Positions 34,361 to 44,743 of a DNA stretch of 64,000 nucleotides are shown here, one piece after another. The notes under the pieces are model-generated. The model was not told where the DNA came from and made no database searches. It saw only the letters and a program-made list of their open reading frames with translations. Position numbers and translations under genes: made by a program. Every line of letters starts with the position of its first letter. The first letter of the stretch is position 1. Source of the stretch: Candidatus Kapaibacterium sp. (lineage in GTDB: Bacteria; Bacteroidota; Ignavibacteria; Kapaibacteriales; UBA2268); assembly GCA_026390695.1 (NCBI GenBank), contig JAPLFL010000037.1, positions 30,289 through 94,288 of the forward strand, given 5' to 3'.

Positions 34361-34858
34361 AAAAAGTATAAATAATGATTACAAAATTAAGAAAAAATTA
34401 GGAAATCAGTAAATTATGTTTTGTATATTAGAAAATATATTTATAAATTGCAGTGCAGCATTTTTGAGGGGTTGAATTTCTAAACATTTAAATTTACATA
34501 AGTTCTGATTAATACTTAAAAGCTACTCTTAAATCACACCACTTTAATGCCGCTAAATGAATAAATTAGTTAATAATTTATTTTTTAAACAAAAAAGGTC
34601 TTATTAAACTTTTTCTTAAATTAGATTTTAAAATTGTTTGAACTGAATCTTTTTGATATATACTAAATAATAAATAAGAAATTATTAGAAAAATTCTTTG
34701 ATATTGTATGGAAAAATCGTATTTTTAAATTCTGAGATATGTGCAATTTGTAAACCAAAAATATAATTGCAAAGTATTTTGGCATGAATATTGAAGTTTT
34801 GAAAATTGATTACATTAAATAGAAAATTTGAAATTATTAATAAATTCAGGGAGTATTT
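34361..34858. other. AT-rich intergenic region upstream of surface-protein genes
   Basis: 498 bp with no gene on either strand. It carries divergent promoter space for rsmB and for the plus-strand surface-protein pair. GGGAG lies just before the ATG at 34859. I see no repeat or clear structure. Confidence 0.5.
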
Positions 34859-35440
34859 ATGAATAGGAAACTGAGTCTTTTTATAGCAAGTGCAATACTG
34901 CTTCCAGTCCTGTTTTCCACTGTTTTATCCCAAGCGAAAGTTGAAAAATTCGTAATGGGGTCGGGAGGTGCTGTTGGAGCAAGCAACGGAACATCCAAGA
35001 TTAACTACATCACAGGTCAGCTTGCAATTGAAAAAAGAGTGGGTACAACACAAGTCACAAGCAATTTGTTTCAAGGTTTCTGGGTTCCCAATGGCAGAGG
35101 AATTTCAGGCGTTGATCCAATTCAGGGCACATCAAACGAAGGCATTTCAAATTATCCGAATCCATTCACAACCACAACGTCAATAATTTATACTTTAAAT
35201 TCACCATCTTATGTGAATTTAAAAATTTATGACATTTCCGGCAAGTTAATTTCAAATTTGTTCGAGGGAATGCAGGTTTCAGGTGATCAGAAACTTGATT
35301 GGAACGGTTCTGATACCTTCGGACAAAATGTACCGACAGGATCATATTTCTACGAATTAACAGTAAAGGCTATGAATCCGGGCTCCAGTAGCTCTTCATT
35401 AGATTACCAACTTCGTAGTGTAATGATTTTAGTAAAGTAA
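34859..35440 (+). CDS. Secreted protein with T9SS/FlgD-type C-terminal domain
   Basis: 193 residues. Signal peptide MNRKLSLFIASAILLPVLFSTVLSQA. A short variable region (FVMGSGGAVGASNGTSK ... LFQGFWVP) is followed by a C-terminal sorting/FlgD Ig-like domain from ~95: NYPNPFTTTTSIIYTLNS, VNLKIYDISGKLISNLFEG, DWNGSDTFGQNVPTGSYFYEL. Such domains direct export by type IX secretion and surface attachment in this group. It is likely cotranscribed with the large downstream gene (88 bp). Confidence 0.85.
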   Translation: MNRKLSLFIASAILLPVLFSTVLSQAKVEKFVMGSGGAVGASNGTSKINYITGQLAIEKRVGTTQVTSNLFQGFWVPNGRGISGVDPIQGTSNEGISNYPNPFTTTTSIIYTLNSPSYVNLKIYDISGKLISNLFEGMQVSGDQKLDWNGSDTFGQNVPTGSYFYELTVKAMNPGSSSSSLDYQLRSVMILVK

Positions 35441-35528
35441 TATGATTTTGAATCATTTGGAAATTATTATGAAAAAATCGATAAAGAATAAAATTTATTT
35501 ATGTTTAATCAATTGGGAGAATATTATA

Positions 35529-38500
35529 ATGAAGAAGGTTAGACTTCTAAGTTTGATACTTTTATTTGCACTGGCAGCAGTTTCTATGAACTCGCTATAT
35601 GCTGCGACTTCTGATTTGCCTCGAGTTTTGAACTATCAGGCAAGTTTGTTAGATAATGTGAACAATCCTCTGAACTATCCTAACGGAGCTCAAATTACAT
35701 TTAGATTATTCGATGCTCAGAGCGGAGGAACAGCTCTTTGGACTGAACAACAGAACGTTAAAATTGATAATGGTTTTATCAATGCTTACTTGGGCTCAAT
35801 AAGTCCATTAGCTTTACCTTTTAATAAAGGATACTGGCTTGAAGTGCAGATTGGTACTGATACACCATTCCCAAGATCAAGTTTCGCTTCGGTGCCTTAT
35901 ACTCTATTTTCTTTGCAGTCTGAATCCGCAAACAGCGCATTAGCAGTAGTTGATAATGGAGTTAAAACAAGTATGTTAACTGATGGTGTCGTGACACAGG
36001 CAAAACTTGCCAAAGGTGTAATGGCAATACCAACAGGTACTGCTGGTGGTGATCTTGATGGAGATTATCCCAATCCGACTATTCGTAACGGAGCTGTGAC
36101 ACAAAACAAATTAGATCCCAATGTTTCTACAAATCCTAAAGGGCTTGCATGGGGTGATTTAGCCGGTGTTTATCCAAACCCACGAATTGCCTTGAGTGCT
36201 GTAAAAACAGACAGAATTGCTGACGGAGCAGTAACTGATGTTAAGTTAGCTGACGGAGCAGTAACCGGTTCTAAATTATTAGCACTTTCAATTACAGGTG
36301 ATAAAATTGCTCCGGGTACAATTACTCCTGACAAATTATCATTTAATACAATTGACAATACAATTTTAGCAGATAATGCAGTTAGAATTCCTGAACTTTA
36401 TGCTTACAAAACAGGATTGACAAAGCCTTCCACACTTGCCGACAATGGTAGTGTTTTATTTTATAATTACAGTGCAGCAGCACCTGAACAGATGTCTTGG
36501 TCAGCACCTGCAGTTGATAAACAATCACTTGTATGGGACGCAACAAATAAAACATTTTACTGGGGTATTCCTGCAATCAATGTTTTATCACCATTTGTTG
36601 GCAATGGTTCTGTAACTGCTCCATTAACACTTAATAATTCAGCAGCTTTTGTTCCAAATATTAATTCGGTGTTATATCTTGACGCAACCCGCCAATGGGC
36701 ATCTTCAATGATAACTCCAGCAATGTTTAATACAGTTGGTGTTCCAATAAATTCAACATTGGTTTTCAATGGAGTAAATTGGTCAACCACAGCATTAACA
36801 ACTTCTGGAATGATTAGCGGAAATGGCGTAAATAACCCATTTCAATTAGTGAATGGTACTGCTGCAAATCAATTTATGCAGTGGAATGGCGCTAACTGGT
36901 CATCCAGTGCACTTTCAGTAAATCAAATTGCACAATCTGGAGCAGCATTGAATCAATTAATTCAATGGAACGGCGCAAGCTGGACACCAACAACACTTGC
37001 AGTTTCTGCAATTGGTCAATCCGGAGCTACCAATGGTCAAGTCATTCAGTGGAATGGTGTAAACTGGGCTGCAGGCACAATTGCACCGGCTAACCTTTCG
37101 ACTGTTGGAGCTACAACAAATCAAGTTTTATATTTCAATGGCGTAAATTGGACAAACGGTCCTGCCGTTGCCCCTACAACAGGTCAACAATTATCTTATA
37201 ACGGAGTCACTTTAGCATGGGCTGATCCAGTAGTTACTTCCGGTGGTCTTATTCAAGGAACCGGTACAGCAGCAAGTACTGTTAAATTTGCAGGTTCAAC
37301 AGCTAATTCTATTCTTTATGGTAATCCAACAGGTGACGGAACTTGGTTGCAATCTACTAAAATAGCACCAGCTCTATTGAATACGACTAACACTCCAACT
37401 TTGACTACACAATATTTAGGTTGGAATGGTGCTTCAATGATTTGGCAAGTCCCAACTGCCGTATCTAATGTTGGAAACGGTATTCAAGGAGACGGTTCGG
37501 TAGGAACTCCTCTAAAATTTGCAGCAGGTGGTACTGATGGTAATACATGGGTATGGTCAGCAGGTACATCAACTTGGGGTGCACAGAAATTAACTCCTAA
37601 CAATATTTCTTCAGCAGCCGGAGTAAATAACCAATTCTTAAGTTATAATAATGGTAACTTTGTATGGGCTGGTATCACAACTGGTACTGGTTTGGCAGGA
37701 AATGGCATTGGAACTGCGCTTTCAATGGCAAATGGTGTTACTGATGGTAATACATGGTTATGGAATAATGGAACCCAGACATGGAATCCCGGTAAAGTAG
37801 GAACAGCTAATATTAGCACTACCGGCGCTGCTACAGGTCAGGTATTAAGTTATAACGGAACAAACGTAGTTTGGTCAACTCCAGCAGCAATAGTTATCAG
37901 CTCAGGCAATGGTTTAACCGGAGACGGTTCAGGAGCCAATCCTGTTAAATTAGCACAAGGAACAATCAATAATCAAACTTTAATTTATAGTACTGGAACA
38001 GGTACATGGGCTCCCGGTCTTATTACACCAAGCAATATCAGCACAGTTGGTGCTGCCAATGGTCAGGTAATAAGCTATAACGGGGCAAATGTTGTTTGGT
38101 CAACTCCTCCTGCAGCCTCAGTTCTTACAACAGGAGCCGTTACCGGTACAGGTACACTCGGAAATGAAATTAAAGTACGTGACGATGCCCCATTCTTAAC
38201 TGATGGCAATAGCAGTGTTCTTTATTATAATGCAGGTTGGAAAGCTGGTAAAATCGGTTATACAAATAATAAATTTGCTGCTGCTCCTGTAAGTATTGGT
38301 GATTATTTAGCATGGAGCGGAACTGACTGGACATGGTCAGCTCTTCCTGCTGCTACTATAGCTACCGACGGAATTTCAGTCATGGGTAATGGAACATCAC
38401 TCAATAAAGTAAAATTACAAACATCAACAGGTCAGTATAAAACTTGGGTTGCAGATAATGCCGGAGGTTGGGCACAAGGATTTGTTACACCTAACAGCTT

Positions 38501-39536
38501 AAACTTGTCTGCACCTGCAAATGGTTCCTTACTTTCATATAATGCAGGAAACTTTGTATGGACAACATCTCCTGCAGCTACTGTTACCACAGGAAACTTC
38601 GTAACAGGTACTGGTACAGCAGGTGATGCAGTTCGCCTAACTGCATCTACAACTGATAATGTATTAATCGGTGGTGCAGGTGGAACATGGGTACAAAGTA
38701 AATTAGGTCCTAACCAATTAAGCACAACCGGCCAGGCAGCTAATTCAGTTTTAGCAATGAATGGCGCAAATAACGCTCTTGTATGGATTGCCGCTCCAAG
38801 TGGAACTGTTATAACCAATTCATCCTTAACAGGCAATGGTTCTGCCGGATCACCTCTTGGAATCAATTTAACAAATCAGAATACATTTACAGCAAAACAA
38901 ACATTTGCTAATTCAACTGCTGATTATTCTGTTCAGATTACCGGTCAAGCTGGAACTTCTGCTGAATATGTTGTTGGAAATGATGACAATAATCCTGCTT
39001 CATATTTCACACAAAATGGTAAAGCCAATACTGTTTATATCAACGGATCAACTCAAAGTGGCTCAAATGCTGCATTGCAAATTTCTTCAGCTTCATTTAA
39101 CTCTGCTGTCAGAGTTGATGGTGATGTTAGTATGTATGGCTCTGCTGCTACCGGCTCAGGTGGTGCTTTAAGAGTTTATGAAACAGCAACTGCCACACGC
39201 CCTACTTTATATCTTGATCATGCAAATACAGCCGCTGGAACATTTGGTACAGCATTACAGGTTAATAGAGGTAAAGTTGTATTAGCTACAACAACTATTA
39301 CAGCCAGTAATCTTCTTGGTAATGCAGGAAGTTATTCTGTAATAAATTATACCGGTGGTGATTTCAGTACAACAGATTTACCTTCAAATGGCGTTGCCAA
39401 TGGGCAGATACTATATGTTGGTAATAACTCAGGCAACAGTATTACTGTTACATCAGGAGTTATTAGTAAAATTTATGCAAATACCGAATTGGTAGTATTT
39501 ATACGCGCTGGTGGAGTTTGGTGTATAGTTAGATAA
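35529..39536 (+). CDS. Giant repetitive tail-fibre-like surface protein
   Basis: 1335 residues from the ATG at 35529, chosen because a Gly/Glu-type ribosome site (GGGAG) precedes it and a clear signal peptide follows (MKKVRLLSLILLFALAAVSM). The upstream in-frame ATGs at 35442 and 35469 would bury the signal. The N-terminal domain (LPRVLNYQASLLDNVNNPLN ... PRSSFASVPYTLFS) and GTAGGDLDGDYPNPTIRNGA with AVTDVKLADGAV repeats are known from phage-tail-like secreted proteins of FCB bacteria. The middle has many degenerate ~45-60-residue units with GNG, QLxWNGxxW, GQVLSYNG and VWxTP. The C-terminus is a distinct beta-rich domain (LGNAGSYSVINYTGG), not a T9SS domain. Confidence 0.85.
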   Translation: MKKVRLLSLILLFALAAVSMNSLYAATSDLPRVLNYQASLLDNVNNPLNYPNGAQITFRLFDAQSGGTALWTEQQNVKIDNGFINAYLGSISPLALPFNKGYWLEVQIGTDTPFPRSSFASVPYTLFSLQSESANSALAVVDNGVKTSMLTDGVVTQAKLAKGVMAIPTGTAGGDLDGDYPNPTIRNGAVTQNKLDPNVSTNPKGLAWGDLAGVYPNPRIALSAVKTDRIADGAVTDVKLADGAVTGSKLLALSITGDKIAPGTITPDKLSFNTIDNTILADNAVRIPELYAYKTGLTKPSTLADNGSVLFYNYSAAAPEQMSWSAPAVDKQSLVWDATNKTFYWGIPAINVLSPFVGNGSVTAPLTLNNSAAFVPNINSVLYLDATRQWASSMITPAMFNTVGVPINSTLVFNGVNWSTTALTTSGMISGNGVNNPFQLVNGTAANQFMQWNGANWSSSALSVNQIAQSGAALNQLIQWNGASWTPTTLAVSAIGQSGATNGQVIQWNGVNWAAGTIAPANLSTVGATTNQVLYFNGVNWTNGPAVAPTTGQQLSYNGVTLAWADPVVTSGGLIQGTGTAASTVKFAGSTANSILYGNPTGDGTWLQSTKIAPALLNTTNTPTLTTQYLGWNGASMIWQVPTAVSNVGNGIQGDGSVGTPLKFAAGGTDGNTWVWSAGTSTWGAQKLTPNNISSAAGVNNQFLSYNNGNFVWAGITTGTGLAGNGIGTALSMANGVTDGNTWLWNNGTQTWNPGKVGTANISTTGAATGQVLSYNGTNVVWSTPAAIVISSGNGLTGDGSGANPVKLAQGTINNQTLIYSTGTGTWAPGLITPSNISTVGAANGQVISYNGANVVWSTPPAASVLTTGAVTGTGTLGNEIKVRDDAPFLTDGNSSVLYYNAGWKAGKIGYTNNKFAAAPVSIGDYLAWSGTDWTWSALPAATIATDGISVMGNGTSLNKVKLQTSTGQYKTWVADNAGGWAQGFVTPNSLNLSAPANGSLLSYNAGNFVWTTSPAATVTTGNFVTGTGTAGDAVRLTASTTDNVLIGGAGGTWVQSKLGPNQLSTTGQAANSVLAMNGANNALVWIAAPSGTVITNSSLTGNGSAGSPLGINLTNQNTFTAKQTFANSTADYSVQITGQAGTSAEYVVGNDDNNPASYFTQNGKANTVYINGSTQSGSNAALQISSASFNSAVRVDGDVSMYGSAATGSGGALRVYETATATRPTLYLDHANTAAGTFGTALQVNRGKVVLATTTITASNLLGNAGSYSVINYTGGDFSTTDLPSNGVANGQILYVGNNSGNSITVTSGVISKIYANTELVVFIRAGGVWCIVR

Positions 39537-39567
39537 TAATTCTGATTAAATCAGATTTATAGAATAA

Positions 39568-39602
39568 AAAACTTCCTTCTTAATGCAAGAAGGAAGTTTT
39601 TT
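39568..39602 (+). terminator. Rho-independent terminator after the tail-fibre-like gene
   Basis: AAACTTCCTTCT and AGAAGGAAGTTT form a 12-bp stem with an 8-nt loop, followed by a run of T (39597-39603). It starts about 30 bp after the stop codon. Confidence 0.9.
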
Positions 39603-40212
39603 TATTATAGATGACCCAATACATCCTTCATCAATCTTTTTAATTGCTTAAACCCAAATTAATAAATGTGTAATATAGAATCCTAATGAATAATCCGAGT
39701 TAAACCCTGATTTTTCATTAGACCATTGAAAATCCCCCTGTTACCTTTTTCAAAATAATGGTACGAAGATAGTGAATTTAATGGTCATTCCTGCGCATGC
39801 AGGAATCCCCTTCCATAGCGTCGTTTGAGATTCCTGTATTCACATCAATGACAATTCCTTGATAAATTACCCTAACTTAGTGACATTATTTTTCAAATGA
39901 GGATTTAATTAAATTCCCCTCACCCGCAAAACAGGGCTAGGGGAGATTTAAGTAAGTTCCTTAATTGCATATAAAATTTCAATTTCGTTAAATCTTAATT
40001 GAAAAATCTGGGATAAATGTAATGCTTAATATGAATATTTATTATTAAAATATTTCTGCAATTATTCAGCCACTGATCCGTTTTTATTAAGTTATTCTTA
40101 ACTTTTGCAAGTAAATGATTTAATTTCCAAATAAACAAGAGTAGAACGATTTCGGATAACAACCGGATTCAAATTTTGAAAACTCAAAATACATTTCATT
40201 AGTGGAGCTTTT
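39603..40212. other. Intergenic region with repeat debris
   Basis: 610 bp without a gene. It contains a fragment of the C-rich element (AAATCCCCCTGTTACCTTTT near 39731), a short palindrome ATTCCTGCGCATGCAGGAAT at about 39786-39805, and a small C-rich hairpin AAATTCCCCTCACCC...GGGCTAGGGGAGATTT at 39914-39951. The last 150 bp are AT-rich and probably hold the promoter of the M16 operon. Confidence 0.6.
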
Positions 40213-41547
40213 ATGCTTAAAATTTTATTTCTCATTTTTTTTATTTCTGTAAATATGGCTTATTCTGATGTACATTCTTTCCGAAAAGTTTTTCCTTTTG
40301 ATTATAAAGTTGAAGGTCTTGATAATGGATTAACTATAATATTTGTACCAATGCAAAACAACGGAATTGTTTCCTATTACTCAGTTGTCCGCACCGGTAG
40401 CCGCGATGAGTATGAACCCGGTCATAGTGGATTTGCACACTTTTTTGAACACTGCATGTTCCGTGGCACAAAAAAGCATCCGGGTGGTGAATTCGATTCA
40501 CTCGTTACTTTGATGGGTGCAAGTGCCAATGCTTATACAAGTGATGATTTAACATGCTATCATCTTACTTTTGCAAAGGAAGATCTGGAGCAGGTTATTG
40601 AGCTTGAATCCGATAGATTTCAAAATTTATTCTATCAGGAACGTGAATTTCAGACTGAATCCGGTGCTGTGCTCGGTGAATTTATGAAAAGTAAGACCAG
40701 TCCTTGGTTTCTAATTGAAGAGACTATGCTAAATACTGCTTTTGATCTTCATACTTATAAGCACACTACTATGGGTTTCGAGGCTGATATCCGCTCTATG
40801 CCTACAATGTATGATTATAGTCGTTCCTTTTTTAATAGATATTATCGGCCGGAAAATGTAGTTATTCTAATTGTTGGGGATGTGAATGCGGAGAAAATTC
40901 TTCCTCTAATTAAGAAGTATTATGGAGATTGGAAAAAAGGTTATGAGCAGCCAAAGATTGAACAGGAGCCTGAACAAAAAGCTGAACGCAATGCAAAAGT
41001 AATATATTCCGGAAAAAATCTTCCGATACTTGCTGTGGCATATAAATCTCCGGCATATAGTCCTATAAATAAGGTAGATGTGGCTGCAGGTCTAATTGGA
41101 GACATACTTTTTGGTCAGAATAGCGAAATATATAAGAAGCTATATTTAAATGAGCAATTAGTTCAAAGAATGGATTATGATTTCGGTCAAAACCGTGATC
41201 CGGGCTTATGGTCAGTTTATTGCGAAATTAATGATGAAAAAAATAACGATTACGTTCTAAATGAAATTGATCATGCAATTGATAATTTCAAAATCTCTTC
41301 AATAAATGAAGAGGAACTTGACAAGTTAAAAAAACGTTTGATGTATAGTTTTTTAATGAGTCTTGAAACTTCAGAGCATGTTGCAGGAGCGCTTGCACGT
41401 GTTGTGTCTATTACGGGTGGTATTAATTGTGTTGATCAGTATTACAATACAATGCTCTCACTGACTCCCAAAGATTTCAAGGAGGCAGCGTTAAAATATT
41501 TCAATAAATCTCGTCGTACAGTTGTTACTTTAAGAGGGAGCAACTAA
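40213..41547 (+). CDS. M16 family zinc metallopeptidase, catalytic subunit
   Basis: 444 residues with a signal peptide (MLKILFLIFFISVNMAYS). The inverted zinc motif HxxEH is H76-F-F-E-H80 in GFAHFFEHCMFRGT, with a downstream Glu in the ESGAVLGEF region. The two halves each have the M16 fold. It degrades peptides, possibly in the periplasm. The next gene, one base after this stop, encodes a partner lacking the motif, so the two likely form a heterodimer like mitochondrial processing peptidase-type bacterial pairs. Confidence 0.93.
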   Translation: MLKILFLIFFISVNMAYSDVHSFRKVFPFDYKVEGLDNGLTIIFVPMQNNGIVSYYSVVRTGSRDEYEPGHSGFAHFFEHCMFRGTKKHPGGEFDSLVTLMGASANAYTSDDLTCYHLTFAKEDLEQVIELESDRFQNLFYQEREFQTESGAVLGEFMKSKTSPWFLIEETMLNTAFDLHTYKHTTMGFEADIRSMPTMYDYSRSFFNRYYRPENVVILIVGDVNAEKILPLIKKYYGDWKKGYEQPKIEQEPEQKAERNAKVIYSGKNLPILAVAYKSPAYSPINKVDVAAGLIGDILFGQNSEIYKKLYLNEQLVQRMDYDFGQNRDPGLWSVYCEINDEKNNDYVLNEIDHAIDNFKISSINEEELDKLKKRLMYSFLMSLETSEHVAGALARVVSITGGINCVDQYYNTMLSLTPKDFKEAALKYFNKSRRTVVTLRGSN

Positions 41548-41548
41548 A

Positions 41549-43057
41549 ATGAGAAAACTAATTTTATATTCTTTCATTGTACTAAGTTTTATTATGCTTA
41601 ATTTTTTAAAATCTATTTCCCAGATAAATTCCGAAATTCTCATGCCGAGCCCAAGCGATCCTATAATATCGTTTAGAATATGGTTTAAGGTTGGCTCAGT
41701 CAATGATCCTGTCGGGAAGGAAGGTCTTGCCGCTTTGACTGCAAACTTGATGGTTGACGGCTCAACAAGTAAAAATAAATATGAAGTTATAGTCGATAAA
41801 TTATATCCTATGGCTTCTTCATATAATTCAAAGACAGATAAAGAAATGACCGTTGTTTATGGTAAAACACATTATGATAATCTTGAAGATTTCTACAAAC
41901 TATTTATCGATGCAATAATACACCCAGCCTTCAATAATGATGATTTCATCAGAGTCAAGAAGCAATATATTAACTATATAGAGAAAAATCTTCGCTACTC
42001 AAGCGATGAGGAGCTGGCAAAGGCAGTTTTATCAAATTTCATTTTTGAAGGAACTGAGTATTCTCATTTAGCATCAGGAACAGTAGCCAGTTTGAATGCT
42101 ATTACACTTGAAGATGTAAAGAATTTTTATAAAACATATTTCAATAAAAATAATTATCAAATAGGACTGGCAGGCAATTTTGAAGAAAAATTAAATGAAA
42201 AGATTAAAAAAGATTTATCTCAGCTTTCTGATGGATCAATCAATGGATTGGCACTGTCACAGCCAAAGAAGATAAATGGTTGTGAATACCTATTTGTAGA
42301 AAAAAATAATGATGCAACAGCAATAAGCTTCGGTTTTCCAATTGAAATTCTGCGAAATTCCAAAGATTTTGCAGCTCTATGGCTTTTCAACTCATGGTTT
42401 GGCGAACACCGCAACCAGTCGAGTCATTTATACCAAGTTATAAGAGAAAAGCGTGGAATGAATTATGGAGATTATTCATACATTGAAACTTTCCTGAATG
42501 GTGGCCGTTTGGAAGTGCCACAACCAAATAATCCACGTCACCATCAAATCTTTGAAGTATGGATTCGTCCTGTTAAACACGAGCACCGTCACTTCGCTTT
42601 GAGAGCAGCTTTACGTGAATTACATACAGTTGTAGAAAATGGAATAACTAAAAGTGATTTTGAACAAACTCAGAAATTTTTGTATAAATATATATTACAT
42701 TATGCTCCAACTTCGATGATCAGGCTTGGTTATCAGATTGACAGCAGGTTCTATGGAGTTGAAGATAATGGAGATTATATAGAATATCTTCGGAAAAACA
42801 TAGCTGCACTTACTTTAGAGGATGTAAATAATTCAATTAAGAAGTATATTCAGTTTGAGAATATAAAGTTCGCTATTGTAACAAAAGACTCTAAGAAATT
42901 TGCAAAGGATTTGATTGATAATACTGTTAGTCCTGTGACCTATTCTACTCCTAAGCCAATTGAAGTGTTGGAAGAAGATAAAATAATCGAAAACTTTAAG
43001 ATTAAAACAGATATTACTAAAATAAAAATCGTTGAAGTAGAAGAAATGTTTAAATAA
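41549..43057 (+). CDS. M16 family peptidase-like protein, non-catalytic partner
   Basis: 502 residues with a signal peptide (LILYSFIVLSFIMLNFLKSI). The position of HxxEH is replaced by GLAALTANLMVDGS, so it lacks zinc ligands. The C-terminal half keeps the conserved R/Y pair region (EKRGMNYGDYSYIE). It is likely the substrate-binding half of a heterodimer with the preceding gene, from which it is separated by one base. Confidence 0.9.
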   Translation: MRKLILYSFIVLSFIMLNFLKSISQINSEILMPSPSDPIISFRIWFKVGSVNDPVGKEGLAALTANLMVDGSTSKNKYEVIVDKLYPMASSYNSKTDKEMTVVYGKTHYDNLEDFYKLFIDAIIHPAFNNDDFIRVKKQYINYIEKNLRYSSDEELAKAVLSNFIFEGTEYSHLASGTVASLNAITLEDVKNFYKTYFNKNNYQIGLAGNFEEKLNEKIKKDLSQLSDGSINGLALSQPKKINGCEYLFVEKNNDATAISFGFPIEILRNSKDFAALWLFNSWFGEHRNQSSHLYQVIREKRGMNYGDYSYIETFLNGGRLEVPQPNNPRHHQIFEVWIRPVKHEHRHFALRAALRELHTVVENGITKSDFEQTQKFLYKYILHYAPTSMIRLGYQIDSRFYGVEDNGDYIEYLRKNIAALTLEDVNNSIKKYIQFENIKFAIVTKDSKKFAKDLIDNTVSPVTYSTPKPIEVLEEDKIIENFKIKTDITKIKIVEVEEMFK

Positions 43058-43062
43058 AAAAA

Positions 43063-43083
43063 GGGAACTTAAATTAAGTTCCC
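43063..43083. terminator. Hairpin terminator between the M16 operon and the tRNA pair
   Basis: GGGAACTT and AAGTTCCC form an 8-bp stem (43063-43070 and 43076-43083). An A8 run before it becomes a T8 run for the minus-strand tRNAs, so it is a good terminator for them and a weaker one for the M16 genes. Confidence 0.75.
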
Positions 43084-43091
43084 TTCTAATG

Positions 43092-43166
43092 CGGGATCAA
43101 CGAGGCTCGAACTCGCGACCTCCAGTGTGACAGACTGGCGCTCTAACCAAACTGAGCTATAATCCC
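43092..43166 (-). tRNA. tRNA-Asp (GTC)
   Basis: 75-nt cloverleaf on the minus strand. Acceptor GGGATTA pairs with TGATCCC; D stem GCTC/GAGC; anticodon stem CCAGT/ACTGG around the loop CTGTCAC, giving anticodon GTC; T arm GCGAG-TTCGAGC-CTCGT. Discriminator is G, the Asp identity base. CCA is not encoded. It is downstream of tRNA-Ala by 10 bp. Confidence 0.95.
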
Positions 43167-43176
43167 GTGATGTCCG

Positions 43177-43249
<73 letters not shown>

Positions 43250-43501
43250 TCCTTGTTTTTCAAATTGATTACAAAGAACTTTTACTAGACACAATCAATA
43301 AGAATACAAAATTAATAAATTTATGAGAAATATGCAAGAATTTTTTTAAATGATTCTATTCCTGAATATAGGTGATTTATTAAACAAATTTATTAGCATT
43401 AGTTAAATAATTTTTGATTCTTTTGGTAATTAACGAGTTATGTGTTAAATTGCAGTTTCATTTTGTTTATTATATTAAATTTTATCACAAACGGAGGCAT
43501 A

Positions 43502-44644
43502 ATGTTTGATTTTACACTCACAGAAGAACTTAATATGTTGCGAGAAATGGTTCGTGATTTTGCAAATAACGAACTCAAGCCAATAGCTGCGAAGATTGAC
43601 GAGGATGAAGCGATTCCTATGGACACAATAAGAAAAATTGGAGAACTTGGATTGCTTGGTGCTCCATTCCCAATTGAATATGGTGGCAGCGGTTTTGGTG
43701 AGGTCGGATATTGTGTAGTTCAGGAAGAAATCGGTCGTGCATGTTTATCAACAGCTACGATGATTGGCGCTCACACTTCAATAGGTACAAATGCGATATA
43801 TTTAGGTGGAAATGAAGATGTAAAACAAAGATATGTCCCACAATTAGCCTCAGGTCAGAAAATCGGAGCATTTGCTTTGACTGAGCCTACCGCAGGATCA
43901 GACGCATTCAATCTCCGAACCAGAGCCGAGCAAGACGGTGATTATTGGATTTTAAACGGAGAGAAACTTTGGATTACAAATGGACCGTTTGCTGATATAT
44001 TTTCTGTCTTTGCCCGCACTAAACGCGGCATTACTTGTTTTGTTGTAGAAAAAGGTACACCTGGATTTACGCCCGGAGCACCCGAAAAGAAAATGGGTAT
44101 CAGAGGAAGTAAAACATCTTCTCTGACATTTGAAAATTGCAGAATACCAAAGGAGAACATCGTTGGTAGCGATGGTAGAGGCTTTTTAATTGCTATGAAA
44201 ACTTTAGATGCTGGCCGTCTTGGTTTAGGTGCAGCTTGTATCGGAGCATGTAAAGAGCTTCTTGAAATGTCAACCCGCTATTCAAAGGAAAGAAAACAAT
44301 TCGATCAACCCATTGCAAATTTTCAGGCAGTCCAGTTCATGCTTGCTGAAATGGCAGAGAAAATTTATACATCAGAATCAATCGTATATCGTACTGCAAA
44401 AATGTATGATGATGGCGGTAAGATTTCTAAATATTCAGCATTAGTTAAACTTCATACAAGTGAAGCACTCGACAAATGCGCCGATCTGGCGATGCAGATC
44501 TATGCCGGAATGGGCTATTCCAGAGAATTGCCAATTGAACGCTTCTATCGAGACAGTCGCATCAACCGTATATTCGAAGGCACAACAGAGGTTCAAAAGG
44601 TTGTAATAGCAAAAGATCTTTTGAAATCCAATGGTGTTTTATAG
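43502..44644 (+). CDS. Acyl-CoA dehydrogenase
   Basis: 380 residues. The ATG at 43502 is chosen because GGAGG sits 6 nt before it; an upstream TTG in frame at 43442 is in a hydrophobic non-family extension. FAD/acyl-CoA motifs: ALTEPTAGSDAFNLRT, WITNGPFADI, YSKERKQFDQPIANFQAVQF, and the C-terminal DSRINRIFEGTTEVQ, where the Glu after F is the catalytic base of short-chain type enzymes. It removes hydrogen from the alpha,beta bond of acyl-CoA (butyryl-CoA dehydrogenase type is likely). Confidence 0.94.
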   Translation: MFDFTLTEELNMLREMVRDFANNELKPIAAKIDEDEAIPMDTIRKIGELGLLGAPFPIEYGGSGFGEVGYCVVQEEIGRACLSTATMIGAHTSIGTNAIYLGGNEDVKQRYVPQLASGQKIGAFALTEPTAGSDAFNLRTRAEQDGDYWILNGEKLWITNGPFADIFSVFARTKRGITCFVVEKGTPGFTPGAPEKKMGIRGSKTSSLTFENCRIPKENIVGSDGRGFLIAMKTLDAGRLGLGAACIGACKELLEMSTRYSKERKQFDQPIANFQAVQFMLAEMAEKIYTSESIVYRTAKMYDDGGKISKYSALVKLHTSEALDKCADLAMQIYAGMGYSRELPIERFYRDSRINRIFEGTTEVQKVVIAKDLLKSNGVL

Positions 44645-44674
44645 GTGATAAATTCTGAAAAATTGTAAAAAAAG

Positions 44675-44699
44675 GAGCTGCATGCAGCTCTTTTTTTTT
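44675..44699 (+). terminator. Rho-independent terminator after acyl-CoA dehydrogenase
   Basis: GAGCTGCATGCAGCTC is a perfect 16-nt palindrome (44675-44690) followed by T9. An A-run precedes it. Confidence 0.9.
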
Positions 44700-44743
44700 A
44701 ACCCAAATAATTAAATAGAAAAAATATTCAATTGATAATAGCA

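Noticed and set aside
36382..38866. Minus-strand ORFs inside the tail-fibre-like gene
   Set aside because: They are shadow frames of a repetitive coding region with no independent motif.
41549..43057. Second M16 gene as a pseudogene
   Set aside because: The frame is intact and the zinc-motif loss is a known property of the non-catalytic M16 partner.
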